Shown here: one piece after another, positions 22,701-29,500 of the stretch | Layout: each line of letters opens with the position of its first letter | Numbering within the stretch: position 1 is the stretch's first letter | NCBI GenBank assembly: GCA_002395405.1 | Contig: DGWX01000062.1 | Coordinates: 1-56,933, forward strand | DNA from: Christensenella sp. UBA4247 | Lineage (GTDB): Bacteria > Bacillota > Clostridia > Christensenellales > CAG-1252 | Reading direction: 5' to 3' | DNA length: 56,933 nucleotides | The notes under the pieces: model-generated | Seen by the model: only the letters and a program-made list of their open reading frames with translations | Databases searched by the model: none | What the model was told of the DNA's origin: nothing | Made by a program: the position numbers and the translations under genes

Positions 22701-25700
22701 TTGAACGGAAGCCGCACCCGTTGCGGATTCCACCCACACCGTTATGTTCTTTACGACGCCTTGCGCACCCACGCACCCGAAAAGACCGGCGAGGGTAGCC
22801 GAACTCGAAACGTTATTCAAACGAACGGTCAATCCGTTTCCGTTCAAGCTTCCGAGGAAGGGGTTCGCTTCCGTTCCGATCGGCGTATAGTTCGAATCGA
22901 GAACGATATTCGTTCCGAGACTGAATTCCACGCCCTCATACGTTCTTCCCTCGTTCGTGGATAAAGCGATTTTCATCAAATCCGCTTTTTCGAAGATTTG
23001 GAGAGGAACGACTTCCACGATAAAGAGTTTCCCGCTTTCGTTTTGATTGGGCGGCGTAAACTCGTTTCCGTCCAGCCCGTTCGTTTCCATCTTGCGAACG
23101 CCGTTCTTGATCTCGTACCATCCGGAGAACGTAACGCCCTCTTTGGATTCGAGGCTGAACACAATGTTTCCGTCCGTCGGACGACCGACCGCGATCGTCG
23201 TTTGCACGTACGCTCTGCTTGCGCTGGAATTCGAGCTGTCGCCCGCTTTGTTTCCGACGATCGCTCTGCCGTTATCCTCTTTCAAATACTCTTCGTACGG
23301 CATGACCGCCCAAGCGTTTTGGAACGTAACGAGCGCGTTGTCTTGCACTTTTCCGACAAGCGCGCCTACGTACACGTTATATGTGGAATCGCAGTGGATC
23401 GTGTCGGTATTAAACTCGCCTTTGATACCGCAAGAACCGGAGGCGTTTACGAGCGAGCAAGCGTAAGCGTTCCGCCCGAAGATCACGCCTACGGATTGCT
23501 CTCCGAACAACTCCGCCGGATAATGCATTATTAAGGAATCTCCGCCGAATTTCTCCGTTATACCCGAAGAAGGATCGGGCTTTTCCGCTCCGAAAATTTT
23601 CTCCGTTTTCGTTCCGAGCTGATTTTCGGCAAAAATTGCATATGTATACTTGGGAGCTGAATTTTGATAATTTTGAAGTTTTCCGCCGATGAGATTGTCC
23701 TCATCCATATCGAAGCTCCCGTGTTTTGCTTCGACTTTTTCATACAGGTAATACGAAGCTTTATGATAAGTCGCGATATGCTCAACGTTGATTTCGCCCG
23801 CAATATACGCGCTGACGTTTTCGAAAGACGTACTCAGCTTATTCTGTCCGGCAATGCCGCCGACGTTCGCCATATATTTCGCGCGAGCGTTTAGTTTTCC
23901 GCGAACGGTTACGTTTACGTTGTTAAAATACCCTATATTCAATCCGATCAATCCGCCCACGTTCGAATTTGCGGCGGCGCCGAGAATATAGGCGGATTTG
24001 GATATCTCGAGATCCACGTACGAGATCGTTCCTACGTTTTTACCTACAAGAGCGCCCACGTTCCCCGTTACGACGATACATTTGGTTTTATACGGAACAA
24101 CCTCCACATAGCCGGGGTTTTTCGTTCCTCTCGTCCAATCGAAATCGTTTCCGGTAAAGAAATAAACGTAACAAGAATTCGCGTCCAGCGAATCGGGCGA
24201 AAGGATCGTTGACTTTTGCGCGTCGAAATTTTGATAGGTATAAACGTTATTACTAATCTCGCTCTCGTCACCATATGTTACTTTTTTATTGGGCAAGTCG
24301 TCTGCATTGCCTTTGTATTCCACGCCGCTCGTTTCCATGATCGAGGCGCCGAATCGGATATTGATATTCGTGATCGTTCCGTAGTTTTCTCCGAACAGTC
24401 CTGTATTATATTCAGAGTAATAAGGATCATCATCGTTATTATTGTCGGGTTTCTTTTCATAATCGTGCGAGATCTCGGAACCCGCGGCAAACGTGATCGT
24501 ATGCCCTTGCCCATTGAATTTACCTCTGAATTCTTCGATGACGGGCGTTCCGCTCGAAACGGTAAAGTCATTGCCGACTTTAACGTCCAGCCAGGAAAGC
24601 GTTACGCCTTGCGCGCCCGAGAAATACGCGCGGTGATCGGAATTGGAAGTTCCGAGTTGCGCCCAAACGTCTTCCTTAATGAGGTTTACGTCGTAAGCAA
24701 ATTGCGTAAGCTCGCCGCCCGAGCGAATATCGGTATCAACGAACATCGCGTAAAGCGTCGTTCCGCTCTTTCCCGAAAGGGTATAGTTCTTGGTTTTGGT
24801 AAAGGTAGGCGTTGCCGACCAAGGTTCGCTCGTCCAACCGTAAAACGGAGAGGTATCTTCTTTGGCGTTTATGGTGATAGAGGTTCCGCTCGAAGTCGGC
24901 GTGGCGGTAATTCCGCCTGAACCGAAGATATTCAAGTGGTTCATGCGCGACGTCAGCATCGTATTTCTGCTTTCTCGATCCGTATTGCATTCGGCAAGAC
25001 GCCTGACGAGCCAGTTATTCGTTCCGATCAAGCCGTCCAGATCGCTGTTTCCGCAGAAGAGGCCGGCGAATGCGTCGAACTCGTTATCGAAGTCCACGCC
25101 GTCTTCCACAATGCCGTTGTCTCCGTCTATATAAATAACGTTATTCGCAATGGATAGTCCTTTCGACGTACGGCTCTTTCCGACGAAGCCGCCCGAGAAG
25201 AAACGGATACGATCCCACCTGCCGCTGAGAAGTTCGTCCGCAACGCCGCTCATCGAAAGAGGATCGTTTACTTTAAGGAAGAATGCGCTGGTCATGGATT
25301 TGATCCTGACAAAGTTTCCGGTCAAAGCAGCTCCCGCGCAATTTGGTTCCACCATTCCGATAAAGGATCCGGCGACCGAACCTTCGTTGTTCGAACCGAC
25401 AAGACCGAAGGAGATCGCGCTGCCGAGGCATTCCACGTTACAAGACGTTACTTTCGCGGCGTTATTGATCGCGCCGAACACGACGCCCGCAGGGTGAACG
25501 TGCTTACTGTCGTTATATGCGGTTTTCGTACTGAAAAAAGTCGAGTTGTTATCCCAAGTATCGGTAATGTCGCAAGCCGTAACGGCAGCTTCCGATTTGA
25601 TCGTGGAAGAAGTAACCGTTCCGCCGAGAATATTCCCTATGACGCCGCCGGCATAAATTACGTTGTGTTTTTTGGTATTATCGGTCAGAGAGTTTTGCGC

Positions 25701-26426
25701 GGTAACGTTCACGCTCGAAACGATCGTGCAATTCGAAAGAATGCCGGAATGCGTTCCGATGACGCCGCCCGCGTAGCTGTACATATCGTTATCCACGTCG
25801 CCGCTGTTCGGGGCGGAAAGGACGCTGCCGCCGCAATCGATGGTGCAGTGATTGATCGTGCCGAGGTTAGAGCCGATCATTCCGCCCGTTCGAATATCGC
25901 GCGATCCGCTTTTATAAGAGTTATACAAACCGCCGCTGTAATAATAATTGAGGTTCATGATCGTTCCGGAGTTTTCGCCGGCAAGACCGCCCACGTTATT
26001 CGGAGTCAGCGGAGAAGTATTGATTTGATTCGCCCAAATCGTGCAGTTATTCCCGTTCAACACGGCACCCTGCGGAATAATGGGGTTCTTTTCCGACCAA
26101 GACAAAGCCGAGATCTTGAAATTCTTCGTAAGCTGATAGGTCATCGCGTTGCCGGAGAAGAAAATATACATAAATTCGTCCGCCGTATCCACGATGCCGT
26201 CCTCGGGGACTTTTTCCGCCATTTGCGAACCGGATAAGCCAGTAAAGGTCGTAAGAAGACCTTCCGTTATCTCCTCGTAAGACAGCGTGGCGTAATCCAC
26301 CGCTTCCGCCGTCAACGTAGATCGGAAAGCGAAAGACACCGATAGCACTGCGATCAAAAAAACGATCGCAAACGCAATAATCAGTATCGATCCGAATCTT
26401 GTCCTTCTTTTAGCCTGAGTCGTCAT
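7737..26426 (-). CDS. Giant membrane-anchored beta-helix surface protein (protein B)
   Basis: One uninterrupted frame encodes 6,229 residues. The N-terminus (MTTQAKRRTRFG plus about 22 hydrophobic residues) is an export signal or signal anchor. From about 26,150 to 11,300 there are roughly 15 cassettes that begin with a strand pattern like IGSENYPFNNVFDGQGYTL, continue with FGY/LFG turns and, in several copies, GLUG-like motifs (GGLAGENSGTI). This is the signature of a right-handed beta-helix. Between many cassettes sits a Flg_new/InlB-B-like beta unit (GWY... then AMFV or VFIN). A YDG domain (KVYDGTTRA) and several MBG-like domains follow, then one transmembrane helix and a 94-residue charged tail. 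Its job is probably adhesion or a cell-surface scaffold; no enzyme motif is visible. The frame runs 14 codons further upstream, but AGAGGT seven bases before 26426 sets the start. It lies 109 bases after giant gene A. Confidence 0.93.
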   Translation of the reverse strand: MTTQAKRRTRFGSILIIAFAIVFLIAVLSVSFAFRSTLTAEAVDYATLSYEEITEGLLTTFTGLSGSQMAEKVPEDGIVDTADEFMYIFFSGNAMTYQLTKNFKISALSWSEKNPIIPQGAVLNGNNCTIWANQINTSPLTPNNVGGLAGENSGTIMNLNYYYSGGLYNSYKSGSRDIRTGGMIGSNLGTINHCTIDCGGSVLSAPNSGDVDNDMYSYAGGVIGTHSGILSNCTIVSSVNVTAQNSLTDNTKKHNVIYAGGVIGNILGGTVTSSTIKSEAAVTACDITDTWDNNSTFFSTKTAYNDSKHVHPAGVVFGAINNAAKVTSCNVECLGSAISFGLVGSNNEGSVAGSFIGMVEPNCAGAALTGNFVRIKSMTSAFFLKVNDPLSMSGVADELLSGRWDRIRFFSGGFVGKSRTSKGLSIANNVIYIDGDNGIVEDGVDFDNEFDAFAGLFCGNSDLDGLIGTNNWLVRRLAECNTDRESRNTMLTSRMNHLNIFGSGGITATPTSSGTSITINAKEDTSPFYGWTSEPWSATPTFTKTKNYTLSGKSGTTLYAMFVDTDIRSGGELTQFAYDVNLIKEDVWAQLGTSNSDHRAYFSGAQGVTLSWLDVKVGNDFTVSSGTPVIEEFRGKFNGQGHTITFAAGSEISHDYEKKPDNNNDDDPYYSEYNTGLFGENYGTITNINIRFGASIMETSGVEYKGNADDLPNKKVTYGDESEISNNVYTYQNFDAQKSTILSPDSLDANSCYVYFFTGNDFDWTRGTKNPGYVEVVPYKTKCIVVTGNVGALVGKNVGTISYVDLEISKSAYILGAAANSNVGGLIGLNIGYFNNVNVTVRGKLNARAKYMANVGGIAGQNKLSTSFENVSAYIAGEINVEHIATYHKASYYLYEKVEAKHGSFDMDEDNLIGGKLQNYQNSAPKYTYAIFAENQLGTKTEKIFGAEKPDPSSGITEKFGGDSLIMHYPAELFGEQSVGVIFGRNAYACSLVNASGSCGIKGEFNTDTIHCDSTYNVYVGALVGKVQDNALVTFQNAWAVMPYEEYLKEDNGRAIVGNKAGDSSNSSASRAYVQTTIAVGRPTDGNIVFSLESKEGVTFSGWYEIKNGVRKMETNGLDGNEFTPPNQNESGKLFIVEVVPLQIFEKADLMKIALSTNEGRTYEGVEFSLGTNIVLDSNYTPIGTEANPFLGSLNGNGLTVRLNNVSSSATLAGLFGCVGAQGVVKNITVWVESATGAASVQAAGAVAAINCGTIGQDSASAKVYVKLTAQLTGKIVGGAVGENRNLLQNTEVLFTNNGTNYGRLHSLSPDIGDEGIAGGAVGYNKKTDATPVVKNVIVNFYLDAGTMGLVSSQRKYALGGVIGRNGAETAAYSVVSIVSAGYFMNGMNGSDGDNGKYRGYIIGYNESVHTDALWCLYRSISAEGNSKTDPAFGNPLSVYREKGDSAPTVSNAAVLMSGTNYDKANILIQYGKGEISVSIVKYVASTGALGGQIRFNSAKYADSSILKADDPDFYDYVASFETGELVTVTDGNTGTVFSPAVGLSGKVFYAGFQNNMISNASDYNYVANKINKDYRLYVRYQIINSFKLDASSSATAIGKDVTHPFLGSLNGNGFTVTLDSDSDMHAIVNVLGEKDKTPYAEIKNLKVLVQSGSRTVSTATDANRGFLTYDNYGTISGITMTVRGYISNEKGNGGAIAGLNRGIIESSNVTFDFANYLGTEGRGAILGKYVGGIAGINEGVIGSKTASAVFVSILTTNGQQGALYGSTAAGGIAGLNRENGIIRSAIVTVKGVLAGGAVGGVTGINQATIEDAIVSVEKGSIYFATNSFGGISGENEGAIGNVRDDFDEVVKAYVSESPSYGSAYAIPVAGTFSYTTAARKTKNFGVIVGVNKANGQIFSCLAELSASSYAENSAGLLAGQNSGGISYSTAESTNGSALSAKFAGGAVGDHSGSLVDVLVTIRGNVGSSAEGANGIVKTTHAGGFAGRSTGFVSNSAVTCYADFYGDATGLGAATAPSGSATNSWIQISNATATPTSGSEDTGFNAIRVMNDTLLRVTLNYTVNLFTFRSMINGVKGWYTDISAWDDNDEGVLTEGLVNTSTYSPKSSVQNLNIHLSYTELRITSASGLINLSNLINSRDYYRGVLFVLDNDVQINRNGILRPIGSAEHPFNAIFDGGYHKITFASGSAISGTEYTGLFGYTSASSVVRNFILDIEEGVTIGGVNSFEIGALAGRSLGEVKNVFVNLSSGLVYNSQARYAGSFAGYVSGGNAINTWISVLNGKDKIVGNGTETEFFGVNNIGVLGFGLTKVSFLSSYDRDTDQDIRVKYYVPNGEGGNATYKRTCEAYFEGFGGWYSDIRSGEFAIAIPNYEAIIGELTYNADDLDVSLSTAYNVSNVRVILSFINLSIADEKDFVRFASDINTYGDQGAKFTLLNDITVDFSQCESVGSAERPFTGLFEGNGHVLSVVGSMIKRDYAGVFGYVGRGGTVRNVHIKVIGENVKIGDNSTLYAGIGVALLRGELRNVVVSARADTVVFTTQGLPSSGGIAGRAEDGYSINNAWLVLAENATVLNPVGLDTYYIENRATKGEGRVMQQVGVGSLMIEIESDGTKITFDSTEVDEDGRDGFYGYIDNNNVTDEVVTPIHDGGAGSSIYVWTVKPGDSVSNDMLAVFINKYVSSLDDLERVSQNVRLGRNYRGITYELTADVTLSAEGFEPIGGEVVTGSGTSFLNYVERDFIGGFDGKGHTITMPEGLVIGARYAGLFGRVGESARIKNLTIHCKSRLGVDTGVNTTRTIYAGVLAAYALGGSYQNNVIILDKLSSLYGSVGTGRTFGYLPRSAGNVASNCWVVSYNSKANYELNAEEIKFNRSFVSASSYADEGANQGGVNNIMVVAAGQVGVIRQQNDASSFHFTYGGTSYWYPLNEFSGDRAAAIGATGGQYSPDKTLTREGFNVSFLNSEISTLQGLKEYAKNVNDGYDFYKLTFTLTRDLVIGEGDGFEAIGNERSGMNGVFDGQGHSILLSSGAVIGGKYAGIFGYVKEDGTIRNLRIAIEGALGNNDYTSTQVEMGAVNTLFAGAIAYNNGQIENVIVISSGASLRTLNGVSGLVIGYDNTNLVRNVWGLIDASDLVLAVGEAGTGDTSVNTMKIVGIGTMDASFSDVAHGDYRVKFVSTSAVPVMGWFKSFEKSLQISEAMLSGGELRNGDAGYLVAPIGEAAARYEVAVIKTTIENAEELIAVAEDVNVGGYSFETLIFTLGADIEIPSITTGRYVSIGTEKYPFKGTFSGKLGNEYHSITIRENYSINGIFGNNAGEIRDLIVRVSGTVGEVTSSSDHIYGTVAAVNNGVITGTFVEIKETGKVVGYTAGGVVGRNNGTLKDSVVVVKGTILAESREGNTISAGALAGINYGTIEGSENFEEWISRGLLPKAARYAKEGNAFVLRQYDLEANAFLYGKVSALSGAQGGVANAGGAIGNNYQGSASYLITYVMKGGLVEANSLTKDGARAGGLVGYTHSSVNHNVVFLFGDVLSPSLAGGTAGYLDGVTAMNVWQVTDNRVVEAAGAGAKSVNTLNVKGNGTVKASIDTTAKSVLFTNMTDDNGSKLDGWYLSSGIQVDAATGNVGENENTFLPKSNVQNKYVMVVFVNTEIRTAQDLADMASSVSSGLSGEDIVFKLMNDLTLFAGDLTENVGSENYPFNNVFDGQGYTLTVNDGAIPGSEYRGIFGYTGGASLIENLNVVVKEGSYGSERSLHTGILSAYAQGSIKNVSVTLETNANLMGQAVGTIAGYSLGAVENVSVRLEGSIKAFGSSNTNVAGGVIGVNNGSLEKVALEILSGASIGAEGSAMAYVGGIVGENYTGIARATVAYAGQISVAASMSPYAGVGVGLNLGYLDKCYIEVLGGTIEGGVSGGFIGNNVNALTDSLIKIVNGSLGGRDSAVGASLVRDESKVNNVWVYTDSLSEISNCDLINNMTFEEGLLLSCPTAADVLAGKISFTASVSDLTDSFAIFAEIRDGEAKVGSGAHVKNAVYDGSDLSYVTFDEDSDVVTSRRVSGVSAMLSLRKAIGSGMELAAFSSAVNGGAYAFHNAVFTIASDFALPANELLPDGYFRAIGSGEALSSSVTIEGWHHVITVGDTTLTGGLFGTTAAAIRNIGLRLTKEEENACFAMKNDGSIRNAVVYLEEGAEVSGALFQRDGSGSADNLFVVTRVDYALGVGSKEYAVIRINGVGSVVQGGNDAMMFSAETDGTMIFIGWTRNGSIFSSDPSFASSNCEKDLYTAEFVSTLIDTTYKLTVLSDAAALGYTGEGVTFTLGADVTAPAPLSGFKTNAFKGVLDGNGYSLIFESGFTDSALGLFAGTIKNVRMDLSNLASGVKIFEGTAKVNLENVVFVENRSVLSVGAPVSAKNVYFETSNASLYEAFKSIAAYRESYSIIYGNGLGSIAYSFGDSIGATAADTESQVFAGWFGELGTVHGSVFREKRLELSSQSGNGYMLNYVNRTLSSANDLDRLSTAVLGAFDFDGITFRVADGGFTVSSSLMTIGSETHPFKGSIEGGINSVIRFAADTAPLIHTLYGALKDVAFEFESGCIVKGASPCLVRINRGLMSGVVVLASSADPTFDGGSALCGINGGEMRNCWLVTGSKESAVGEGSLIGVNEIRADLNTFVSVTYQKTGVGTRVSFEFMPLVGHFVCLYDYEGNVVFPGAYNYGTGFYTSPESASGQKFEVRSIRSIAKEDELVYLGYLTAEGALAEGSVISLAGDLTVRRNLTPIYFDGIVLDLAGYSLTINSMGDGNLFTARSEDGTFRNGVVYLKKGYNGLSVAGAKLENIVLSLSDSGMILPAYSVKGAIVMTFDQAYKTSLTAEAGDYGFVYYEKGAILNASFSNGTPVFTGSDNDAFYFSAIVSLSETEKEAVYAPSSVNDQTDFNKLARANEVSPNHLAGSSITITSDFAADGNTLLPLLSFRGAISGDRTITITGGSFPSGIITLGEGGSINGVALALKGVSLSSSAVLGENISRVAVIAYHGALSETHEEEKSAYLNVYGEGTISVQFGETLRYEATTLGNYALRAWKNSSDAEVNQDENGDPLSIYEGSEPVSAYFALRYLVSVRYIGVSEDEIKNESANMPSFSGLGVYFADELEATGNKIEVKVKNIGSGYMFWGLGATTAFETVSKDASDAWKYSISWTAGHYDIVLTAELSSIPMEWVSETYRASAIASSTDSLSAITSRAESLGYSVVYSYSPLGATPPLVGGLPYHAGNYLISYRVHAGSRQLCDAFSGLEILPAELTFKSLAIKDKVYDGTTRAELLPGSMIIDGFKGNDETFVSVSGIVFSFKDANAEQGKLVYVSGDAKLVYDPEFDESGANQFAYLDYVFDGGSISSAQEGLIRANIERATLELEVSSIEVDYLAQFEGAAVFYPTVKSGLLEKDRAAYEAVASTLMTRERSNEFDAGAYRIIVGDNLALPNYNVVMTGKEAYYIVRPTEVKIFFDLDEIEYGSSSFRPKYHVCDGTECSSGCSHKGMREGDELYFDSIVYNAGGTLLPSEERYDLVCLFSDRNKNYVVSASDGYEIEGGSAKAILKAENVLRVTPKKLYVVADEDRNVKFFGKRNETIYASLSQGNSFVERSHKLVLSREEGESVGRYALRYGVTDANGEDISDRYEILSVKEGGYYYEIKKVAIRLKPGKTTVNYGTPVSSIKYSTIVGDGSITVSDLYFAMFGTEKKDATLSDVGVRAIVGFDSETILNVGEYDAVFSAELVSDEAIKCISGVTMQSGQRMVIVTKKYLTVTISDFTKTYNGVSDFRESLVSFKTEGLLEKDKSEIKVVSTGYDVQNAVTVGSYKINGTFALQATKTGDESLVNNYFIQVVSGNFIINPASVSIKAEVGYYDDQGSFTSASIERGDLEFFNTIYYGDNKAILRFTIEKGGAFINVPAGSSDKEASDAIASALKISYNKLSKLVPSDGKKTIDELGLISANNNVKATFTASVTVAPVSIIVRVVPSEKVIGEVDPGISYVLIAEDPYDDFKEIKNYFDLADGTFVVSITGDRTEGETLGSYHYSNVKIDVVNAYSGESLFDTSTDTGAAFKGNISKEGVSNAKLEIRQKSFIKTTIGKIVIYGGAVLLLAAGTVVAIILIPKARKKRKLSPKPKKPKKNKKKGEKDESEKESEKGAEEETKAEPEETGETVSEGESAGEGQAEEPSEAPSEAQNSAEDPENIADSLDGEEKEEQ
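7740..8021 (-). other. Cytoplasmic low-complexity tail of protein B
   Basis: The last 94 residues begin with a lysine/proline-rich stretch (SPKPKKPKKNKKKG) and continue with about 65 residues dominated by E, S, A, P and G, ending KEEQ. It is probably disordered and lies inside the cell given the anchor orientation. Confidence 0.85.
8022..8087 (-). other. C-terminal transmembrane anchor of protein B
   Basis: About 22 hydrophobic residues (IVIYGGAVLLLAAGTVVAII and two more) are flanked by GK on the outside and the positive run KARKKRK on the inside, the expected topology for a C-terminal anchor. There is no LPXTG-type sortase motif before it and the tail is far too long for a sortase substrate. 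Confidence 0.9.
8130..10254 (-). repeat. MBG-like stalk domains of protein B
   Basis: Several beta-sandwich units follow the YDG domain. They include segments such as IFFDLDEIEYGSSSFRPKYH, TTVNYGTPVSSIKYST, VTISDFTKTYNGVSDFRESL and VVPSEKVIGEVDPGISYVL, each ending in a strand like NYFIQVVSGNFIINPA. The YG/YN turn followed by a GL..D segment and a closing 'NY.v' strand is typical of MBG domains. I count about five or six copies; boundaries are approximate. Confidence 0.65.
9879..9908 (-). other. Lone cysteine mini-motif in protein B
   Basis: The sequence CDGTECSSGC, followed by SHKG, sits inside an MBG-like domain. It is a short version of the cysteine modules that fill protein A and appears to be the only clustered cysteine site in B. 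Confidence 0.6.
10255..10580 (-). other. YDG domain of protein B
   Basis: A segment starting AELTFKSLAIKDKVYDGTTR and containing VFSFKDANAEQGKLVYVSG matches the YDG family, a beta-sandwich found in large bacterial surface proteins next to MBG domains. It marks the switch from the beta-helix part to the Ig-like stalk. Confidence 0.75.
11300..26150 (-). repeat. About 15 beta-helix (GLUG-type) cassettes in protein B
   Basis: Cassette openings of the type IG...PF.G.FDG.GHTI occur near 26.05, 24.5, 22.85, 21.6, 19.9, 19.05, 18.2, 17.4, 16.6, 15.35, 14.05, 13.4, 12.8, 12.1 and 11.5 kb. Copies 1-4, 9 and 10 carry long internal ladders of GLUG motifs (GG.aG.N.G.I.n) and are about 900-1,500 bases. 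The other copies are stripped to about 600-900 bases. Most copies end with an N.W-type strand (NVWLV, NAWLV, NCWVV) and then a Flg_new-like GW[YF] domain. The copies are diverged in sequence, so this is an old amplification. Confidence 0.75.
26310..26426 (-). other. N-terminal export signal of protein B
   Basis: Residues 1-12 include a basic cluster (KRRTR). They are followed by an uninterrupted hydrophobic stretch rich in I, L, V, A and F and then a polar region with TAEA. This suits a Sec signal peptide or an uncleaved signal anchor; I cannot decide which from sequence alone. Confidence 0.8.
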
Positions 26427-26535
26427 ATTGTTTACCTCTGTTTCTATTGTACTATGTCCGTCGGGCATAAGTAACTTAAATATACTTAATATTATTATTT
26501 ATATGCGCTCGCGCGCCTTGCGCGAGGCCGTTTTG
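26427..26535 (-). other. Intergenic gap between the two giant genes
   Basis: The 109-base gap holds a GC stem-loop (CTCGCGC/GCGCGAG, 26508-26526, five-base loop) just past the stop of gene A. An AT-rich stretch at about 26470-26504 comes next, then the binding site for gene B. No T-run follows the stem on the minus strand, so it does not look like an efficient terminator. I see no convincing promoter. Co-transcription of A and B is plausible, with the AT-rich block possibly adding a weak start. Confidence 0.5.
26434..26439 (-). promoter_or_regulatory. Ribosome binding site of protein B
   Basis: AGAGGT on the minus strand lies seven bases before the ATG at 26426 (MTTQAKRR). It favours this start over an upstream in-frame ATG at 26468, and the resulting N-terminus is a well-formed export signal. 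Confidence 0.65.
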
Positions 26536-29500
26536 TCATTCCGCGGAAACGAATTTTGCGTACAAGTTAAGCGTCAGAGCTTGAACGTAAGGATTGCTTG
26601 CCGAAACCTTTTCCGATACGGCGAAAGCATTCGCTCCTTCCTCGTCATAATACCAACCGGCGAACACGAATCCGCTCTTGGTCGGGGTGGGAACGCCCGC
26701 AAGGTACATACCGTCGCCGACTTCCGTTGAAGAGATCTTCGCGCCGTCGCGGTAGAAGTTTACCGTTATGCTTTCGGTAACTTTGAGTTCCACCGTGACG
26801 GAGCCCGTGTAGTTCAATCCGCTTGCCGAGATAACGGCGCGGTAGGTTCCGACCGCGCAAGGCAATCCGCCAAGAAGGCTTCCCGCCTCGCCCTCGATCA
26901 AGGAGTAAACCGCGCGGAGAGCCACGCCGCCCGACCTCGTCCCGTAGGTCAATTCATACGTTTCGCTTCCGCCTTTATAGCGTTGCAAAGTATTGATCAC
27001 GACGATCTCGCTTGTAACGTCTTTTGCGTTTACAATATACGGACTTTCCACGACCGCCGTCTTTTCGTAACCTACAAGGCAAATGCGCGCAAGATATTCT
27101 CCCGCGTCCGTCGGATAGCCGGAATCGGCAAGTAGCGCGCCCGTTATCGGATCATAACTGACGCCGCCTACGATTTCGCCGTCTTTCAAATACTCGATCG
27201 ATTGAATGCTGACGCCGACCGCAAGAGAAAGTTCGATGTGTCGAGTCTCTCCGAAGATAAATTCGTTTTGCGAAACGGCGTACATTTCCGCGATATTGAC
27301 GTTTTCGGATACTTCGACCGTATAGGTCAAGTTTTCGCCGTTTGCGAAAGTAACTTCCCTTCCGTACCGATCGAGGATCTCGCCGGTCAAAACGTAGCGG
27401 TAACCCGCCTTAGAAGTGTCGAGAACGCGGAGGTCATTGATCTCGCCGTTTATGGGCAGGATATTTCCTTCTGCGTCCAAAGCGTAAGATACGCGCCAAT
27501 TCGCCGCGGTGGTCTTGGTGATCTCGGCGGCGCCGTCGTAAACGGCGATCAAGATCTCGGGCAGATCGGAAGCGGTAAAGGAAGAGCCGACCTCAACCTT
27601 CGCCCTTCTCTCGCCTTCTTCAGAACCGAAGGCTTCGGAAGGCGCGAGAGTGCGAATGAAGGTAACGTAGTTGCTATGGAAATACAGCTTGACCTTCTTG
27701 ATCCAGCGGAAAGTTCCGTTCGAAATAACGCCTTCAAGCTCGTAACTGTCTTCTACGGAAGACGAGGGCAATACGCCCCAATCGATCTTCATTTCGGGCG
27801 CAAGCTCGCTTTGCGGGGTGAATCCGCCCGCCTGCGACTTAACGTATATCGTTTGACGGATCGAAGAAGGCAGGCTGTAAGCGCCTCCGCGCGGGAGGAC
27901 GAACAAGGTAACGACGTCGTCCGAATAGACGAGGCGGTCGTCCGTAATCTCAATCGTTACGCTGACGGTTTGTTCGAGAACCGTCGCGCTGACCGTATAA
28001 ACGCCCGCTTTCGTAAGATCCACGCCCTCCGTGTTCCAAGTTACGTCCACTTCCGTTCCCGTTCCGTCTTCGAAGGTGATCCAAAGTTCGGTGGGCAATT
28101 CGAAGTACTCGCCGATCGCGGCGCGGATCACGGTTTCAAACGGAGCCAACGTTACGCCGCCCGAAGAACGAGCGCTGACGTATTGCAGTTTTTCGTAATC
28201 GATCTTCTTTTCCACGACCTCAACGGGAACTCTGACTTTTTGGTAGCCCGATCTTTCGTTTCCGTAAAGGTAAATTGCGTAATACGTTCCTCCCGTATAG
28301 GTAAGATCCACGTTTTCGAAGATCCAGCTGCCCGTTTTGCCGTCCTGCGCAACGAGAACGTACTTACCGTCTTTCAGCGCGACCGTCCAGTTCCCGTTAT
28401 CGATAAGACCGTTTTCCACCGAGCAAGTGATCGTCTTGGTTCCTTGTCCGTTACGAACTGTCAAAACGAGCGATTCGGGCAAGCGCACGCGCGCTTCGAG
28501 TTGATCGATCGTGATCAGCGTATCGGAATACAATCCCGTAACGAGCGATTGCCTTACGTTCAGCTTAAAGGGAACGGATTGTCTGCCACCCATATCGTCC
28601 CCGACCAAAGCGGTAACGGAGAAGCTGCCGCCCGTGTAACGAACGAGTGAAGAGTCGAAGTTAACGCCGTTTGCAACGTACAATGCGGGGAGAGAAGCGG
28701 AATCGCCGTCTTTGAAGTACACCGTTACTTCTTTGGGCAAAGTATAGCTGAACGGATCGACCCACATATCGGAAAGCTCCGGTACCGAATCGATGACCTT
28801 CGCCGCCACGCTGATCGTATAGGAGAAGGTTTGCGTTCCGTGCGCATCGTCTCCCACCACGATCTCGTACACGATATTCGAGCCGCCACTGTAACTGACG
28901 CCTTCGCGTCTGACGCCGTCTTGCGTAAAGTAAACGCCGACGACGCTAAGCTCGGTAAAGCTATCGTCTTGCATCAAAGCGACGAGTTTGTCTCCCTTCT
29001 TAACGTTCGGCATCGCGTAAGGATTTTGCGGCAAGGGCAAGTTATAGTACTCCACGATGTTTTTCAAGCCGTTATCCTCAACGTAAAGCGTACGGATCAG
29101 TTGCGCGTTTACACGGACAGACAGGAGAATTTCATTTCCATCGTCCGTTTCGGACATATAGCCCGTCAACTCGTTTCCGACTTCCGCTTTTACGCTGAAC
29201 AATCCGCCGTAATAGCTATACGCCGGCGTTTCGAGCAATTTGACGTAAAGCTCGGAATACACCCCTTCTCCCACTTCGGAAAGCAAGGTAAAGAGATTGC
29301 CGTTTCCGTCCAAAAGTCTGCCCTCTTCGTCCGTACGGATCAAGTCGTACGCGCCGATCTCGAACACGCGCGACTGCACCGTCAAAAGCGTGATCTCGGA
29401 GAGCGGCAAAGTTACGGGGATCCATTGATATCCGCTGACCTCGTTCCCGACCTTTACCGACGAGCGGTAAACGCCGTTTTCGCGATCCACGACGAAAGTA

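Noticed and set aside
26446..26451. TACAAT as a -10 box for gene B
   Set aside because: It would start the transcript at the Shine-Dalgarno sequence, leaving almost no leader, and there is no acceptable -35 hexamer at 16-18 bases.
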